From contig JASMDM010000040.1 in assembly GCA_030752795.1 (NCBI GenBank), forward strand, positions 1 through 34,044: a DNA stretch of 34,044 nt. Reading direction: 5' to 3'. Position 1 is the stretch's first letter, and the number at the start of each line of letters is the position of its first letter. Below are positions 7,013-15,181 of the stretch, piece by piece. Below the pieces are notes generated by a model that was given only the letters and a program-made list of their open reading frames with translations, was not told the origin of the DNA and did no database searches. The position numbers were made by a program, and so were the translations under genes. Origin of the DNA: SAR202 cluster bacterium (GTDB lineage: Bacteria > Chloroflexota > Dehalococcoidia > Lucifugimonadales > UBA1123).

Positions 7013-8346
7013 GGATAGTCAACGGCCTGATCGAGGCGAAAGAGCTGCTGTCCGAGGGGAGAGGCCTCGATCTCGTAACCGTGCCGCCACACGTCCAAGC
7101 AACGATCGACCGAGTCTTCGGCGAGCCACTGACTCCGTCAGAAGCAGTCACGCGGATTCTCGGCATGGTTCGTGCCGATGGCGATGCGGCAATCCGCAAG
7201 CTCACTCTCGACATCGAAGGCGTCGAGCTTGCCGCCATTGAGGTGTCCGCGGAGGAAATCGACGTGGGCTACGATTCGACCGACCCACGCGTGATCGAAG
7301 CGCTAGAGGTTTCGGCCGAGCGGGTCGGGCGCTTCCACACCGCCGCCAAAGCGCAAGCGTGGATGGATTTCAACGAGGGCTACGGCGCTCTGGTTGTCCC
7401 GTGCGGACGCGTGGGCATTTATGTGCCGGGCGGCACGGCGCCTTTGCCATCCACGGTCATCATGTCGGCCGTACCGGCCAGGGTCGCGGGTGTGCCCGAG
7501 GTTATTCTGTGCACGCCTTCGGAGAAGGACGGCAAACCGAATCCAGTGACGCTCGCGGCCGCGAAGATAGCAGGCGTCGACCGAGTTTTCGGCATAGGCG
7601 GGGCGCAGGCGATCGCGGCGATGGCATACGGCACCGAATCCACGCCGGCCGTCGACACGATCTGCGGACCGGGCAACCTGTTCGTCACGCTGGCCAAAAA
7701 GATGCTCTACGGCGAGGTGGGCATCGACGGGCTGTACGGGCCGACCGAGACCCTTGTGATCGCCGACGACACCGCAAACGCCACGCTCTGCGCGGCAGAC
7801 CTTTTGGCGCAGGCGGAGCACGACGCTCTGGCAAAACCCGTGATGGTCACGACGTCCGACCGGTTGGCGCGGAGCGTTGTCGCCGAACTCGAAGTCCGTT
7901 TGCCGAGGTTGGACCGAGCATCGACGGCCCGTCAGGCGGTCGAAAACCAAGGCTGCATCGCCGTCGTTGACGACATGGAGCAGGCTTTCGATCTTGCAAA
8001 CTGGTTCGCTCCCGAGCACATGTGCCTCATGATCGCCGACGCTTGGTCGTGGCTGGGACGCGTCAGGAACGCTGGCGCGGTCTTCATCGGCGAGTTCTCC
8101 CACGAAGTCTTGGGCGATTACGTCGCCGGACCGAGCCACGTGATGCCGACCGCAGGCACCGCAAGGTTCAACTCGGGCCTGGGGGTTCATTCGTTCGTCA
8201 AGATCACCCCGGTGGTGGCCTTCAACGAAGAAGCGACGGCCGAGCTCGCCCGAAACGCTGCTGCGATTGCACGCGCGGAGGGGCTCACGGGCCACGCCGA
8301 GGCCGCTGAGATACGCCTAGAGCTGCTTGACTCGTCTGAGAGCTAA
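7009..8346 (+). CDS. hisD: Histidinol dehydrogenase
   Basis: Carries out the last two oxidations of histidine synthesis, L-histidinol to L-histidine with NAD. The 445-residue length is normal. Signatures: GRVGIYVPGGTAPLPSTV, GIGGAQAIAAMAYGT, DTICGPGN with the family cysteine, LLAQAEHD, the FAPEH segment, and GEFSHEVLGDYVAGPSHVMPT, which supply zinc and substrate ligands. The canonical AGPSE stretch reads YGPTETLVIAD here, a mild variation. The start is TTG 7009, sharing bases with the TGA of the preceding gene, which implies translational coupling. It is followed by a 140-base gap before hisC with no obvious terminator. Confidence 0.97.
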   Translation: MRIVNGLIEAKELLSEGRGLDLVTVPPHVQATIDRVFGEPLTPSEAVTRILGMVRADGDAAIRKLTLDIEGVELAAIEVSAEEIDVGYDSTDPRVIEALEVSAERVGRFHTAAKAQAWMDFNEGYGALVVPCGRVGIYVPGGTAPLPSTVIMSAVPARVAGVPEVILCTPSEKDGKPNPVTLAAAKIAGVDRVFGIGGAQAIAAMAYGTESTPAVDTICGPGNLFVTLAKKMLYGEVGIDGLYGPTETLVIADDTANATLCAADLLAQAEHDALAKPVMVTTSDRLARSVVAELEVRLPRLDRASTARQAVENQGCIAVVDDMEQAFDLANWFAPEHMCLMIADAWSWLGRVRNAGAVFIGEFSHEVLGDYVAGPSHVMPTAGTARFNSGLGVHSFVKITPVVAFNEEATAELARNAAAIARAEGLTGHAEAAEIRLELLDSSES

Positions 8347-8486
8347 ACGTGATACTGTTTGCGGTACGTTCATACAGGCATAGACGCGCCAGGCATCGCG
8401 GGTAGATCACCGGACACGAAGGCGAACGCGCTCATGTGTCGCTCCAACCGTCGCGGTGCTTTGAGGCGTAAGCACGGAGGAGTGCA

Positions 8487-9581
8487 GTGGCCAACACCGA
8501 CACCGGCAAGATGATTCGCCCTCACTTGGCGAATATCCAGACCTACAAGTCCATCGATCCGCCCGAGCTGCTTGCTCAGCAGGCGGGCATCCCTGAAAGC
8601 CAGATCGTAAAGCTGAACGGTAACGAGAACCCGTACGGACCTTCTCCCAAAGCCATCGAGGCCGTTGCCGGGGCTCCGCTCCACATCTACCCGGACCCGC
8701 AGCAGCGGAAAATGCGACAGTCGCTTTCGGAATACACGGGGCTTCGCGCCGAGCACCTGATCGCGGGAGCGGGCAGCGATGAGCTGATCGACCTGCTGTT
8801 CAGGCTGTTCATCGAACCGGGCGACCGTATCCTCGACTTCGACCCGACATTCGCCATGTACGCCTTTTGCGCTCGTGTGTGCGGCGGCGAGCTCGTCATG
8901 CTGGAGCGCGACGAGGTCTTCGAGATCGACATGGACGCCGTCCGGGAGTCCATCGATGACCGGACCAAGATCGTGTTCGTGAGCTCTCCCAACAACCCGA
9001 CAGGTAATCTGCTGCCGGATAGCCAAGTCAGAGAGTTGCTTGACACCGGACTGATCGTCGTGGTCGACGAAGCGTATTTTGAGTTCTGTGGACACACCGT
9101 CGCCGAACTCGTGCCCGAGTACTCGAATCTCGTCGTGCTTCGGACGATGAGCAAGTGGGCGGGATTGGCCGGGCTCAGAGTGGGCTACGGCATCATGGCT
9201 CCTGACATCGTCAGTCACATCATGGACATTAAGTCGCCGTACAACGTAAACATCGCAGCTGAAGTGGCGCTGCTCGCCTCGCTCGAAGACGCCCTGGCGT
9301 TGCAGGCGAACGTCGACAAAATCGTCGCCGAACGGACGCGGCTCCAAGCGACGCTCGAAGCGATGCCCGGGATAACGCCGTGGCCGTCCGAGGGCAACTT
9401 CATCCTCTGCCAGATGCCCGATGCCGCTGAAGCGGAGCGCGTCTACAACGATCTGGCGAGCAGCGGAGTCTTCGTCCGCAACTTCGCGTCCGAGCGGCTG
9501 AAGGACAGCTTCAGAGTTGCCGTGGGTACGATCGAGGAAACGGACGCCTTCGTCGCAGCGCTTCGGGAGTGCGTCAGATGA
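8487..9581 (+). CDS. hisC: Histidinol-phosphate aminotransferase
   Basis: A fold-type I PLP enzyme converting imidazole-acetol phosphate to histidinol phosphate with glutamate. 364 residues. It shows the substrate-arm LNGNENPYGPSP, the YPDP segment, AGAGSDELIDLL, SSPNNPTGN, VVDEAYFEF and the PLP lysine Lys223 in TMSKWAGLAGLRVGYG, plus the C-terminal FRVAVGT arginine region. The GTG start has a GGAGG about six bases ahead, the strongest ribosome binding site in the operon. This could allow independent translation after the 140-base gap that separates it from hisD. Its TGA overlaps the hisB ATG. Confidence 0.96.
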   Translation: MANTDTGKMIRPHLANIQTYKSIDPPELLAQQAGIPESQIVKLNGNENPYGPSPKAIEAVAGAPLHIYPDPQQRKMRQSLSEYTGLRAEHLIAGAGSDELIDLLFRLFIEPGDRILDFDPTFAMYAFCARVCGGELVMLERDEVFEIDMDAVRESIDDRTKIVFVSSPNNPTGNLLPDSQVRELLDTGLIVVVDEAYFEFCGHTVAELVPEYSNLVVLRTMSKWAGLAGLRVGYGIMAPDIVSHIMDIKSPYNVNIAAEVALLASLEDALALQANVDKIVAERTRLQATLEAMPGITPWPSEGNFILCQMPDAAEAERVYNDLASSGVFVRNFASERLKDSFRVAVGTIEETDAFVAALRECVR

Positions 9582-10177
9582 CCGACAGAACCGCGAAGAT
9601 CGAACGGAACACCGCCGAGACCCAGATCGCAGTCGATCTCAACCTGGACGGAACCGGCGAGTACGACCTGAGCGCCGGCAACGGCATGTTCGAGCACCTA
9701 CTCGCCCAGCTCTCCCGTCACGGATTGATCGACCTGACCGTCCGTGCGACCGGCGACACCGAGGTCGGTTGGCACCATCTGGTCGAAGACACAGGCATTG
9801 CGATCGGTCGGGCGCTGAAGGACGCAGTTGGCGACGGACGCGGCATCACTCGGATGGGGCACTCATACGTGCCGCTCGACGAAACGCTTGCGTTCACCGC
9901 CGTCGATTTCAGCGGCCGAGGTTACGCTGTCATCGACGCGGACATCGGCGACAGCGACTTGGGCGGCCTGCCAGGCGATCTCGTTCGGCACTTCCTGGAG
10001 TCGATGGCACGCGAAGGCAGCTTCAACCTGCACGTTCGGCTCATCTCGGGCAGGAACAACCACCACAAGGCCGAGGCGATCTTCAAGAGCCTGGCCAGGT
10101 CGATCCGCACCGCCATGGAACCGGACCCGAGGCGAGGACGGCAAGTCCCCAGCACCAAGGGTACCATCAGCGAGTAG
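9578..10177 (+). CDS. hisB: Imidazoleglycerol-phosphate dehydratase
   Basis: Dehydrates imidazole-glycerol phosphate, a manganese-dependent step. I choose ATG 9578 (ATGA overlap with hisC), giving 199 residues, the usual length for the monofunctional enzyme. Metal-binding motifs are intact: HHLVEDTGIAIG and NHHKAEAIFK, plus VPLDETLAF. Two positions differ from the common form: the first segment reads GMFEHLL instead of GFFDHML, and Gly-Trp replaces the usual acidic residue before HHxxED. The gene ends 33 bases from the convergent DUF3105 gene, with no clear terminator in the gap. hisH, hisA, hisF and hisI do not follow. Confidence 0.95.
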   Translation: MTDRTAKIERNTAETQIAVDLNLDGTGEYDLSAGNGMFEHLLAQLSRHGLIDLTVRATGDTEVGWHHLVEDTGIAIGRALKDAVGDGRGITRMGHSYVPLDETLAFTAVDFSGRGYAVIDADIGDSDLGGLPGDLVRHFLESMAREGSFNLHVRLISGRNNHHKAEAIFKSLARSIRTAMEPDPRRGRQVPSTKGTISE

Positions 10178-10210
10178 GTCCTCTTCAGGTACGCGCGAAA
10201 ACGGTCGCCG

Positions 10211-10825
10211 TTAGCGCCCCACGTTGTACTCGGGCGCGTCGCGGGAGCTTTCGCGAGCCTCGATGAAAGCCACGATTCGGCCTTCGTCGAACTCTTCCAT
10301 CGTCTCGATGTAGGTCCACGCCGTCAGCGCTATCCGTGATCCCATGTTGGGGTAGGGGCTTAGCAGCACTTTGGCGCTCCGGGCCCCGAAGTCGCCGACG
10401 ATGCTCGTTAGCTGTTCCACCAACTCGGAGCAACCTTCCGGGCAATCATAGTGAACGTCCACGTAGCCGTGCTCCAGGTTGTGAACGAGGACTTCGTCCG
10501 GCAATGGTTGTTGGTGCACGCCCCACCTGGCCGGCGCGAGCGGCTGTCCGAAGTGGGGACCCGATATTGCGGGGATCGAGCTGTACGCGTCGTGAGGTTG
10601 CCCGGGTGAGACATGCTCCTGGCCCTGATCTTCCATTCTGGCAGCCCCACTCGCTCCCTGATCGGTCTCGGAATCGGAGCACGCCACGCCGATCAAGCCG
10701 AAGGCCGCGATCATGACGATAGCAACGACTCGCGCATGAAACGTCAACGCTCGGGATCGGGTGAGCAGAACTGGGTTCTGCCGGTCCGCGAATGATCTTG
10801 GCAGCTCGTTGGTGAGATTGTGCAA
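10211..10825 (-). CDS. DUF3105 family lipoprotein
   Basis: A ~204-residue DUF3105 protein. An N-terminal hydrophobic stretch ends in the lipobox-like GLIGVACS, suggesting a lipoprotein anchored after cleavage before that Cys. The conserved domain has GQEHVSPGQ, SSIPAISGPHFGQPLAP, RWGVHQQPL, VHNLEHGYVDVHYDC with a second Cys three residues on, and LLSPYPNM near the end. The family function is unknown; the invariant His residues (HNLEHG) and the cysteine pair suggest metal or redox chemistry, which is inference. The annotated start is TTG 10825; a TTG about 28 codons later would give a tidier signal peptide. It closely resembles the DUF3105 gene at 11412-12059. Confidence 0.85.
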   Translation of the reverse strand: MHNLTNELPRSFADRQNPVLLTRSRALTFHARVVAIVMIAAFGLIGVACSDSETDQGASGAARMEDQGQEHVSPGQPHDAYSSIPAISGPHFGQPLAPARWGVHQQPLPDEVLVHNLEHGYVDVHYDCPEGCSELVEQLTSIVGDFGARSAKVLLSPYPNMGSRIALTAWTYIETMEEFDEGRIVAFIEARESSRDAPEYNVGR

Positions 10826-11157
10826 AATCGTTGCCTCAAAATGCCGAGTTTGACCCGTGCCATTATGCGTGGCAGTGTTGTCGCGTCAAGGCGCACCCAC
10901 TTTAGGGAATGCGGCGGGTGGCGACGGCGCTGCAACGACTACTCTCACCGATCGAACAACCAAACTGAAACGTTAAGTATGGTGAACCCAGTCACAAATC
11001 GATGTCGAAGGACTGGCAGTCAGAAAGACACGATTCCGAAAGGCGGCGCCTAGGCGGATGAGCGAATCTGGCGCAATATCGCGTGAGGAACGGCCCGCCG
11101 GACATCCTGAAAACGGGCGCCACAGTGTTGTGGCAAGCACAGTCCCCCTATGCCAGG
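10826..11157. other. Gene-free gap between DUF3105 and purS
   Basis: 332 bases with no supported gene. On the minus strand it holds a hairpin just after purS (listed as a terminator) and must hold the promoter or leader of the downstream DUF3105 lipoprotein, but no strong promoter match was found. Confidence 0.5.
11110..11134 (-). terminator. Weak intrinsic terminator after purS
   Basis: On the minus strand GCCACA-ACAC-TGTGGC (11134-11119) is followed by GCCCG and a four-base T run ending at 11110. The stem is perfect, but the T run is short and offset. It lies 24 bases after the purS stop and would separate purS from the DUF3105 lipoprotein gene. Confidence 0.45.
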
Positions 11158-11406
11158 CTACTCGGCTTCGAGCTCGAAGGTGTAGTCTTCGATGATCGGG
11201 TTCGCCAGCAGTTTCTCGCACATGTCGCCGACCTGTTGACGCGCCTGCTCTTCATCGGCGGCGTCGAGGGCGATCTCCATGTACTTGCCGGCGCGGACGC
11301 TCGATACGGAGTCGAATCCGAGTTGCTGCAACCCTCCGCGGATCGTCAGACCTTGCGGGTCGTTGACCGAGGGCTTGAGCTGAATGAAGACCTTCGCGTG
11401 AAACAC
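11158..11406 (-). CDS. purS: Phosphoribosylformylglycinamidine synthase subunit PurS
   Basis: An 82-residue PurS, the small dimeric subunit that bridges PurL and PurQ in the FGAM synthase complex. Family landmarks: AKVFIQLKPSVNDPQGLTI, the Gly-rich helix start, VSSVRAGKYMEI, and the C-terminal NPIIEDYTFELEAE. The start is GTG 11406, six bases after the TAG of the upstream DUF3105 gene, so the pair is probably coupled. purQ and purL, which usually follow purS directly, are not here; instead a terminator-like hairpin and a second DUF3105 gene come next. Confidence 0.92.
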   Translation of the reverse strand: MFHAKVFIQLKPSVNDPQGLTIRGGLQQLGFDSVSSVRAGKYMEIALDAADEEQARQQVGDMCEKLLANPIIEDYTFELEAE

Positions 11407-11411
11407 AGAGC

Positions 11412-12059
11412 CTACCGGCCCACGTTGAATTCCGGCGCGTTGGGCGAACTCTCGTGAGTGACCATGAAGTCCCGGATCCGAACCTCGTCGAACGCTTCCA
11501 TCGTCTCGATGAAGGTCCAGGCGGTCAGGGCGATCTTGGTTTCCATGTCAGGGTAGGGGCTGAGAAGCACTTTGCCTCCCCGCTCAACGGCCTCGTCGAC
11601 GATGGTCGAAAGCTGACCTACGAGTTCAGGACATGGCTCGTCGGCGCAACTGTAGTGCATGTTTACGTAGCCGTGTTCCAGGTTGTGGATCAGGACTTCG
11701 TCGACCAGAGGTTGGGGATGGACGCCCCACCTGGCGGGAGCGAGCGGTTGCGCGAAGTGCGGCCCCGACGTGGCCGGAATCGAGTTGTAGCTTGGGTGCT
11801 CAACGCCCTGGTTGACGTGCGCCTGGCCCTGGTCATCCATTCGGAGTCCCGGGCCGTCCGGTGCATCCGTTCCAACAAGGGAGCGCAGTGGCAGGTTCGG
11901 TATGAACAAGCTCAGAATGAAGACGAACGCGATCGTGCCGACCGCCGTCGCGCCGCCCCAACGCAGAAAGCGCCTGCGTCTGGTTCGCCTGATCCTGCGA
12001 GCCGCCCGCGACTGTGTCGCTGTCGGTCTCGTTTTTGAACGTCCGGCCTCTGCTGCCAT
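11412..12059 (-). CDS. DUF3105 family membrane-anchored protein
   Basis: A 215-residue DUF3105 paralog. Residues 1-32 are very basic (RRIRRTRRRRFLRW), followed by a single transmembrane segment (TAVGTIAFVFILSLFI), so it is an inside-anchored protein with an external domain. The domain repeats the motifs of the 10211-10825 protein: GQAHVNQG, ATSGPHFAQPLAPARWGVH, IHNLEHGYVNMHYSC with a second Cys after DEP, and LLSPYPDM. It differs in using a signal anchor instead of a lipobox. It sits between purC (37-base gap) and purS (overlap-scale spacing) on the same strand, so it is probably part of the purine transcript although no purine role is known for the family. Confidence 0.87.
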   Translation of the reverse strand: MAAEAGRSKTRPTATQSRAARRIRRTRRRRFLRWGGATAVGTIAFVFILSLFIPNLPLRSLVGTDAPDGPGLRMDDQGQAHVNQGVEHPSYNSIPATSGPHFAQPLAPARWGVHPQPLVDEVLIHNLEHGYVNMHYSCADEPCPELVGQLSTIVDEAVERGGKVLLSPYPDMETKIALTAWTFIETMEAFDEVRIRDFMVTHESSPNAPEFNVGR

Positions 12060-12096
12060 ATCGCCTCACATGGGTTAGATGAATACGTTAATTCTG

Positions 12097-12972
12097 CTAG
12101 CTTAGCGTCGCGCCTGTCAACCTGGTGTACGCCTCGACGTAACGCTCGCGGGTCTTGTCGACGACCTTGTCGGGTAGTTCAGGCGCGGGCGGCTCATGGT
12201 CCCACCCCGCCGAGTCCAACCAATCCCGTACATACTGCTTGTCGAAATTGGGCTGGGATTTGCCCGGTTCGTAGCCGGCTTCGTCCCAGAAACGGCTCGA
12301 ATCCGGCGTCATCAACTCGTCGATCAGCGTGAGCTCGTCGTCGATCCGTCCGAACTCGACTTTGGTGTCGGCGATGATGATGCCCTTCGTGCGAGCGAAG
12401 TCGCGGGCGGCGCTGTACAAGGCGATGGTCGTGTCTCTGAGCTGATCCGCGAGTTTCGCGCCGACCATGTCGACCACTTCCGTGAAGCTCATGTTTTCGT
12501 CGTGGCCGACCTCCGCCTTCGTGGTCGGTGTAAAGAGCACTTCAGGGAACTGGTCGCCCTCTCGCATGCCCTCGGGCATCGGGTTGCCTTGGACCGTGCC
12601 GGACCGCCGATATTCGGACCACGCCGAACCGGTGATGAACCCGCGGGCAACGCATTCGACGTTGATGCGTTCGGCTTTCTTGACGACCATCGACCTTCGA
12701 GCGATCTCCGTCGGCACGCCCAGTTCCGGCCGATTCAGCGCCAGGTCCAGGAAATGGTTCGGTACGATGCCGGCCAGCTTCTTGAACCAGAACGCTGATA
12801 TCTGGCAGAGCACCGCGCCTTTTTCGGGAATCGCCGTCGGAAGAACCACGTCGAACGCCGACGTTCGATCCGTCGCGACCATCAGCAACGTGTCGTCCGA
12901 AAGAATGTAGGTGTCTCTGACCTTGCCGCGATGGAACGGATTGGCCAGGTTGGTTTCGCTAATTGCAGTCAT
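12097..12972 (-). CDS. purC: SAICAR synthetase
   Basis: Phosphoribosylaminoimidazole-succinocarboxamide synthase, joining CAIR and aspartate with ATP. 291 residues, the longer form seen in eukaryotes and some bacteria. Signatures: RGKVRDTYIL nucleotide loop, VATDRTSAFDVVLP, VVKKAERINVECVARGFITG, GSAWSEYRRSG, and IIIADTKVEFG followed by DELMTPDSSRFW. The ATG has GGGGAGG six bases ahead. A 370-base gap with an inverted-repeat element separates it from purB upstream, so it may have its own promoter. In that leader the minus strand can form a GCAT/CCTC-AAAA-GAGG/ATGC hairpin, with two bulged bases, near 13020-13045. Confidence 0.97.
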   Translation of the reverse strand: MTAISETNLANPFHRGKVRDTYILSDDTLLMVATDRTSAFDVVLPTAIPEKGAVLCQISAFWFKKLAGIVPNHFLDLALNRPELGVPTEIARRSMVVKKAERINVECVARGFITGSAWSEYRRSGTVQGNPMPEGMREGDQFPEVLFTPTTKAEVGHDENMSFTEVVDMVGAKLADQLRDTTIALYSAARDFARTKGIIIADTKVEFGRIDDELTLIDELMTPDSSRFWDEAGYEPGKSQPNFDKQYVRDWLDSAGWDHEPPAPELPDKVVDKTRERYVEAYTRLTGATLS

Positions 12973-13085
12973 CGGTTCCTCCCCTTATTATCAGCCGGAA
13001 CTGTCGAGCACGCCTGGGTGCATCCTCTTTTGAGGGGATGCCGAGTTGCAGATCGTCGAATGCCGGTTTGAGCGGCAACTGGTTT

Positions 13086-13240
13086 GTAGGGGAGGGTTTC
13101 AAACTCTCCCAATTCGTTGCTAATGTGCCTGATAGCCGCGGATAAGCAGACCTTTCGGGTTCATTCACGCCAAGCGTCTGCACTGGGCGATGGAGCTTTG
13201 CACTCGGGGCTAGGCGGGAGGGTTTGAAACCCTCCCCTAC
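13086..13240. repeat. 155-bp MITE-like element with 25-bp terminal inverted repeats
   Basis: The left end (13086-13110) and the reverse complement of the right end (13216-13240) agree at 24 of 25 bases; both begin GTAGGGGAGGGTTTCAAA. Each end is also self-complementary around GGGTTT/AAACCC, so each can fold alone or pair with the other. The 105-base interior is not coding and the two flanks do not show a clear target-site duplication. The structure fits a non-autonomous mobile element or REP-type repeat. Confidence 0.7.
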
Positions 13241-13272
13241 GGAATCCCATGAATTCGTTCTTCTTTCAGGTA

Positions 13273-13302
13273 GGCCAGGCCAGCTGCGCCTGGTCGTTTT
13301 TT
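13273..13302 (+). terminator. Intrinsic terminator facing plus, opposite to both flanking genes
   Basis: GGCCAGGC (13273-13280), a 7-base loop, and GCCTGGTC (13288-13295) pair over eight bases including one G-T, followed by six T residues (13297-13302). On the minus strand there is no T run after the stem. Both neighbours, purB and purC, are transcribed the other way. Confidence 0.6.
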
Positions 13303-13342
13303 CGAGCGTGAAGACGCGATGATGGGGCGTGCGCGACCGTAT

Positions 13343-14635
13343 TCATCCAAGTCCGACGCGCTCAAAAGTGTGGTCGACGAACCGGACGAAATATCCATAG
13401 TCGAAGATTCCGTCGAGTTCGGTTGAGTCCAGCAGGGCGCCGACTTCTTCATCCGCGCGGATCAGGTCCCGAAAATCGGAATCCTCCTCCCAGACGCGAC
13501 TCGAGTGTGTCTGGGCAAGCTTGTACGCGTCATCGCGGCTCATGCCTTTCTCCACCAGCGCGAGCATCAGTCGCGACGAGAACAGCAGGCCGCGGGTCAG
13601 CTCCATATTCTGTTTCATGCGCTCCGGGTAGACCCTCATTCCCCGAATCACTCCGGTGAACAGGTCGAGGATGTAGTCGAGCGCCATGCAACTATCCGGC
13701 AATATCAGGCGTTCCGCCGACGAATGGCTGATGTCTCGCTCTCCCCACAGCGCCACGTTTTCCAACGAAGTGACCGCGTGGCCACGAATGAGCCTGGCGA
13801 GTCCGCATACGCGCTCCGTGAGCTCCGGGTTGCGTTTGTGAGGCATCGAAGACGATCCGGTTTGGCCTTCGCCGAACGGCTCTTCGACCTCGCGTATCTC
13901 GGTGCGCACCATCCCCCGGAACTCGGTGGCGAACTTCTCGAGCGATGCGGCGATGACCGCGAGCGTCGTGATGAACACGGCGTGGCGGTCGCGTTGGATT
14001 ATCTGGCTGGACACGGGCGCCGCGGCGATGCCCAGATGACGACAAACGGTCGTTTCGATGGCGGGGGAGACTGTCGCGTGCGTGCCGACGGGGCCGGAAA
14101 CCTGGCCCACGGCCATCTCTGCGCGCGCCTGCGCAAGGCGTCTCCGGTTTCGTCGCATCTCGTCCCACCACACGGCCAGTTTGAGGCCGAACGTGATGGG
14201 CTCGGCGTGAACGCCGTGGGTGCGGCCCATCATGATCGTGTCCTTGTGACATCGCGCCTGCGTCTCGATCGCGTCGATGAGAGCGCCGGTCTCCTCGTCC
14301 AGCAAGTCCGCGGCGTCGAGCAGTTGGAGATTCGTCGCGGTGTCCCAAACGTCGGACGTGGTGATGCCGAGATGCAGCCACCGGCCCTCGGGACCGAGTT
14401 GTTCCGTGACGGACTTCATGAACGCCGTCATGTCGTGTTTGGTCACGGCGAGAACTTCGTTCAGTCGCCCGATGTCGTATTTGGCGCCCCGTAGCTTTTC
14501 CATGTCGGCGACGGGTATCGTGCCTTCTTCGGTCCACGCCTCGCAGACAGCGAGCTCGACGGCGAGCCATTTGTCGTACTTGTTCTCGTCCGACCACACT
14601 CGCTTCATCCGCGGCCGGGAATATCGTTCGATCAT
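13343..14635 (-). CDS. purB: Adenylosuccinate lyase
   Basis: Acts twice in purine synthesis, releasing fumarate from SAICAR and from adenylosuccinate. 430 residues, typical. Fumarase-superfamily signatures: the N-terminal IERYSRPRM and WSDENKYDKWL, LGITTSDVWDTA, MGRTHGVHAEPITFG with the catalytic His at ~140, and GSSSMPHKRNP at residues 260-270 carrying the flexible-loop catalytic Ser. It follows purE after 78 bases on the same strand. The stop is at the edge of the gap that holds the orphan terminator and the inverted-repeat element. Confidence 0.97.
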   Translation of the reverse strand: MIERYSRPRMKRVWSDENKYDKWLAVELAVCEAWTEEGTIPVADMEKLRGAKYDIGRLNEVLAVTKHDMTAFMKSVTEQLGPEGRWLHLGITTSDVWDTATNLQLLDAADLLDEETGALIDAIETQARCHKDTIMMGRTHGVHAEPITFGLKLAVWWDEMRRNRRRLAQARAEMAVGQVSGPVGTHATVSPAIETTVCRHLGIAAAPVSSQIIQRDRHAVFITTLAVIAASLEKFATEFRGMVRTEIREVEEPFGEGQTGSSSMPHKRNPELTERVCGLARLIRGHAVTSLENVALWGERDISHSSAERLILPDSCMALDYILDLFTGVIRGMRVYPERMKQNMELTRGLLFSSRLMLALVEKGMSRDDAYKLAQTHSSRVWEEDSDFRDLIRADEEVGALLDSTELDGIFDYGYFVRFVDHTFERVGLG

Positions 14636-14713
14636 GGGGTCACTTTCTCCGAAGAGTCGACAAAACCGAGCGGCGATCGCGAAATTGTCGACGATCCATG
14701 CGAATCAGCGCAG

Positions 14714-15172
14714 TCAACGGGATTTCAAGCCAGCTCGGTAATCGTCGTACGCCTGGCGGATGTTGTCGTGTTTCGCCCCGAGCATCTGCGCGGCCAAAAA
14801 CGCCGCGTTCCGCGCTCCCCACGAGCCGATGGCTACGCACGCAACGGGGATTCCGGGCGGCATTTGCGCGATGGCGTACAAGGCGTCGACGCCGCCGAGA
14901 TCGCTCGTCGGCAACGGCACGCCGATGACGGGCAGCGTGGTCCACGATGCGACCACGCCCGGCAGTCCGGCCGAGCCTCCCGCGCCCGCGATGATTACCT
15001 CGATGCCCCGGCCGCGTGCCGATTCGGCGTAGTCCTTCACCTTCTCGGGGGTCCGGTGAGCGGACATGACCTCAACCTCGTGCTCGACTCCGAGTTGATC
15101 CAGCACTTCAGTCGTCTCTTTCATTGCCGGTTCGTCGGATCGGCTGCCCATCAATACGGCTACCAGCGCCAT
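14714..15172 (-). CDS. purE: 5-(Carboxyamino)imidazole ribonucleotide mutase PurE
   Basis: Converts N5-CAIR to CAIR, acting as an octamer. 152 residues. GSRSD (9-13) and MSAHRTP with the catalytic His39 are intact, as are IIAGAGG, VIGVPL and VAIGSWGARNAAFLAAQ. The loop that usually reads AAHLPG reads SAGLPG here, so Gly69 (codon GGA) replaces a His that is strongly conserved in class I enzymes. It sits ten bases after purD. purK, which makes the substrate of class I PurE, is not in the window. Confidence 0.95.
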   Translation of the reverse strand: MALVAVLMGSRSDEPAMKETTEVLDQLGVEHEVEVMSAHRTPEKVKDYAESARGRGIEVIIAGAGGSAGLPGVVASWTTLPVIGVPLPTSDLGGVDALYAIAQMPPGIPVACVAIGSWGARNAAFLAAQMLGAKHDNIRQAYDDYRAGLKSR

Positions 15173-15181
15173 TTCGCCACC

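Larger units (their letters stand above)
12973..13342. other. Gene-free gap between purB and purC
   Basis: 370 bases without a supported gene. It contains a 155-bp element bounded by inverted repeats (13086-13240), a plus-strand intrinsic terminator (13273-13302), and the purC leader with its ribosome binding site at the left end. Confidence 0.7.

Noticed and set aside
13505..14494. 329-codon plus-strand ORF
   Set aside because: Lies entirely opposite purB, whose signature motifs are clear.
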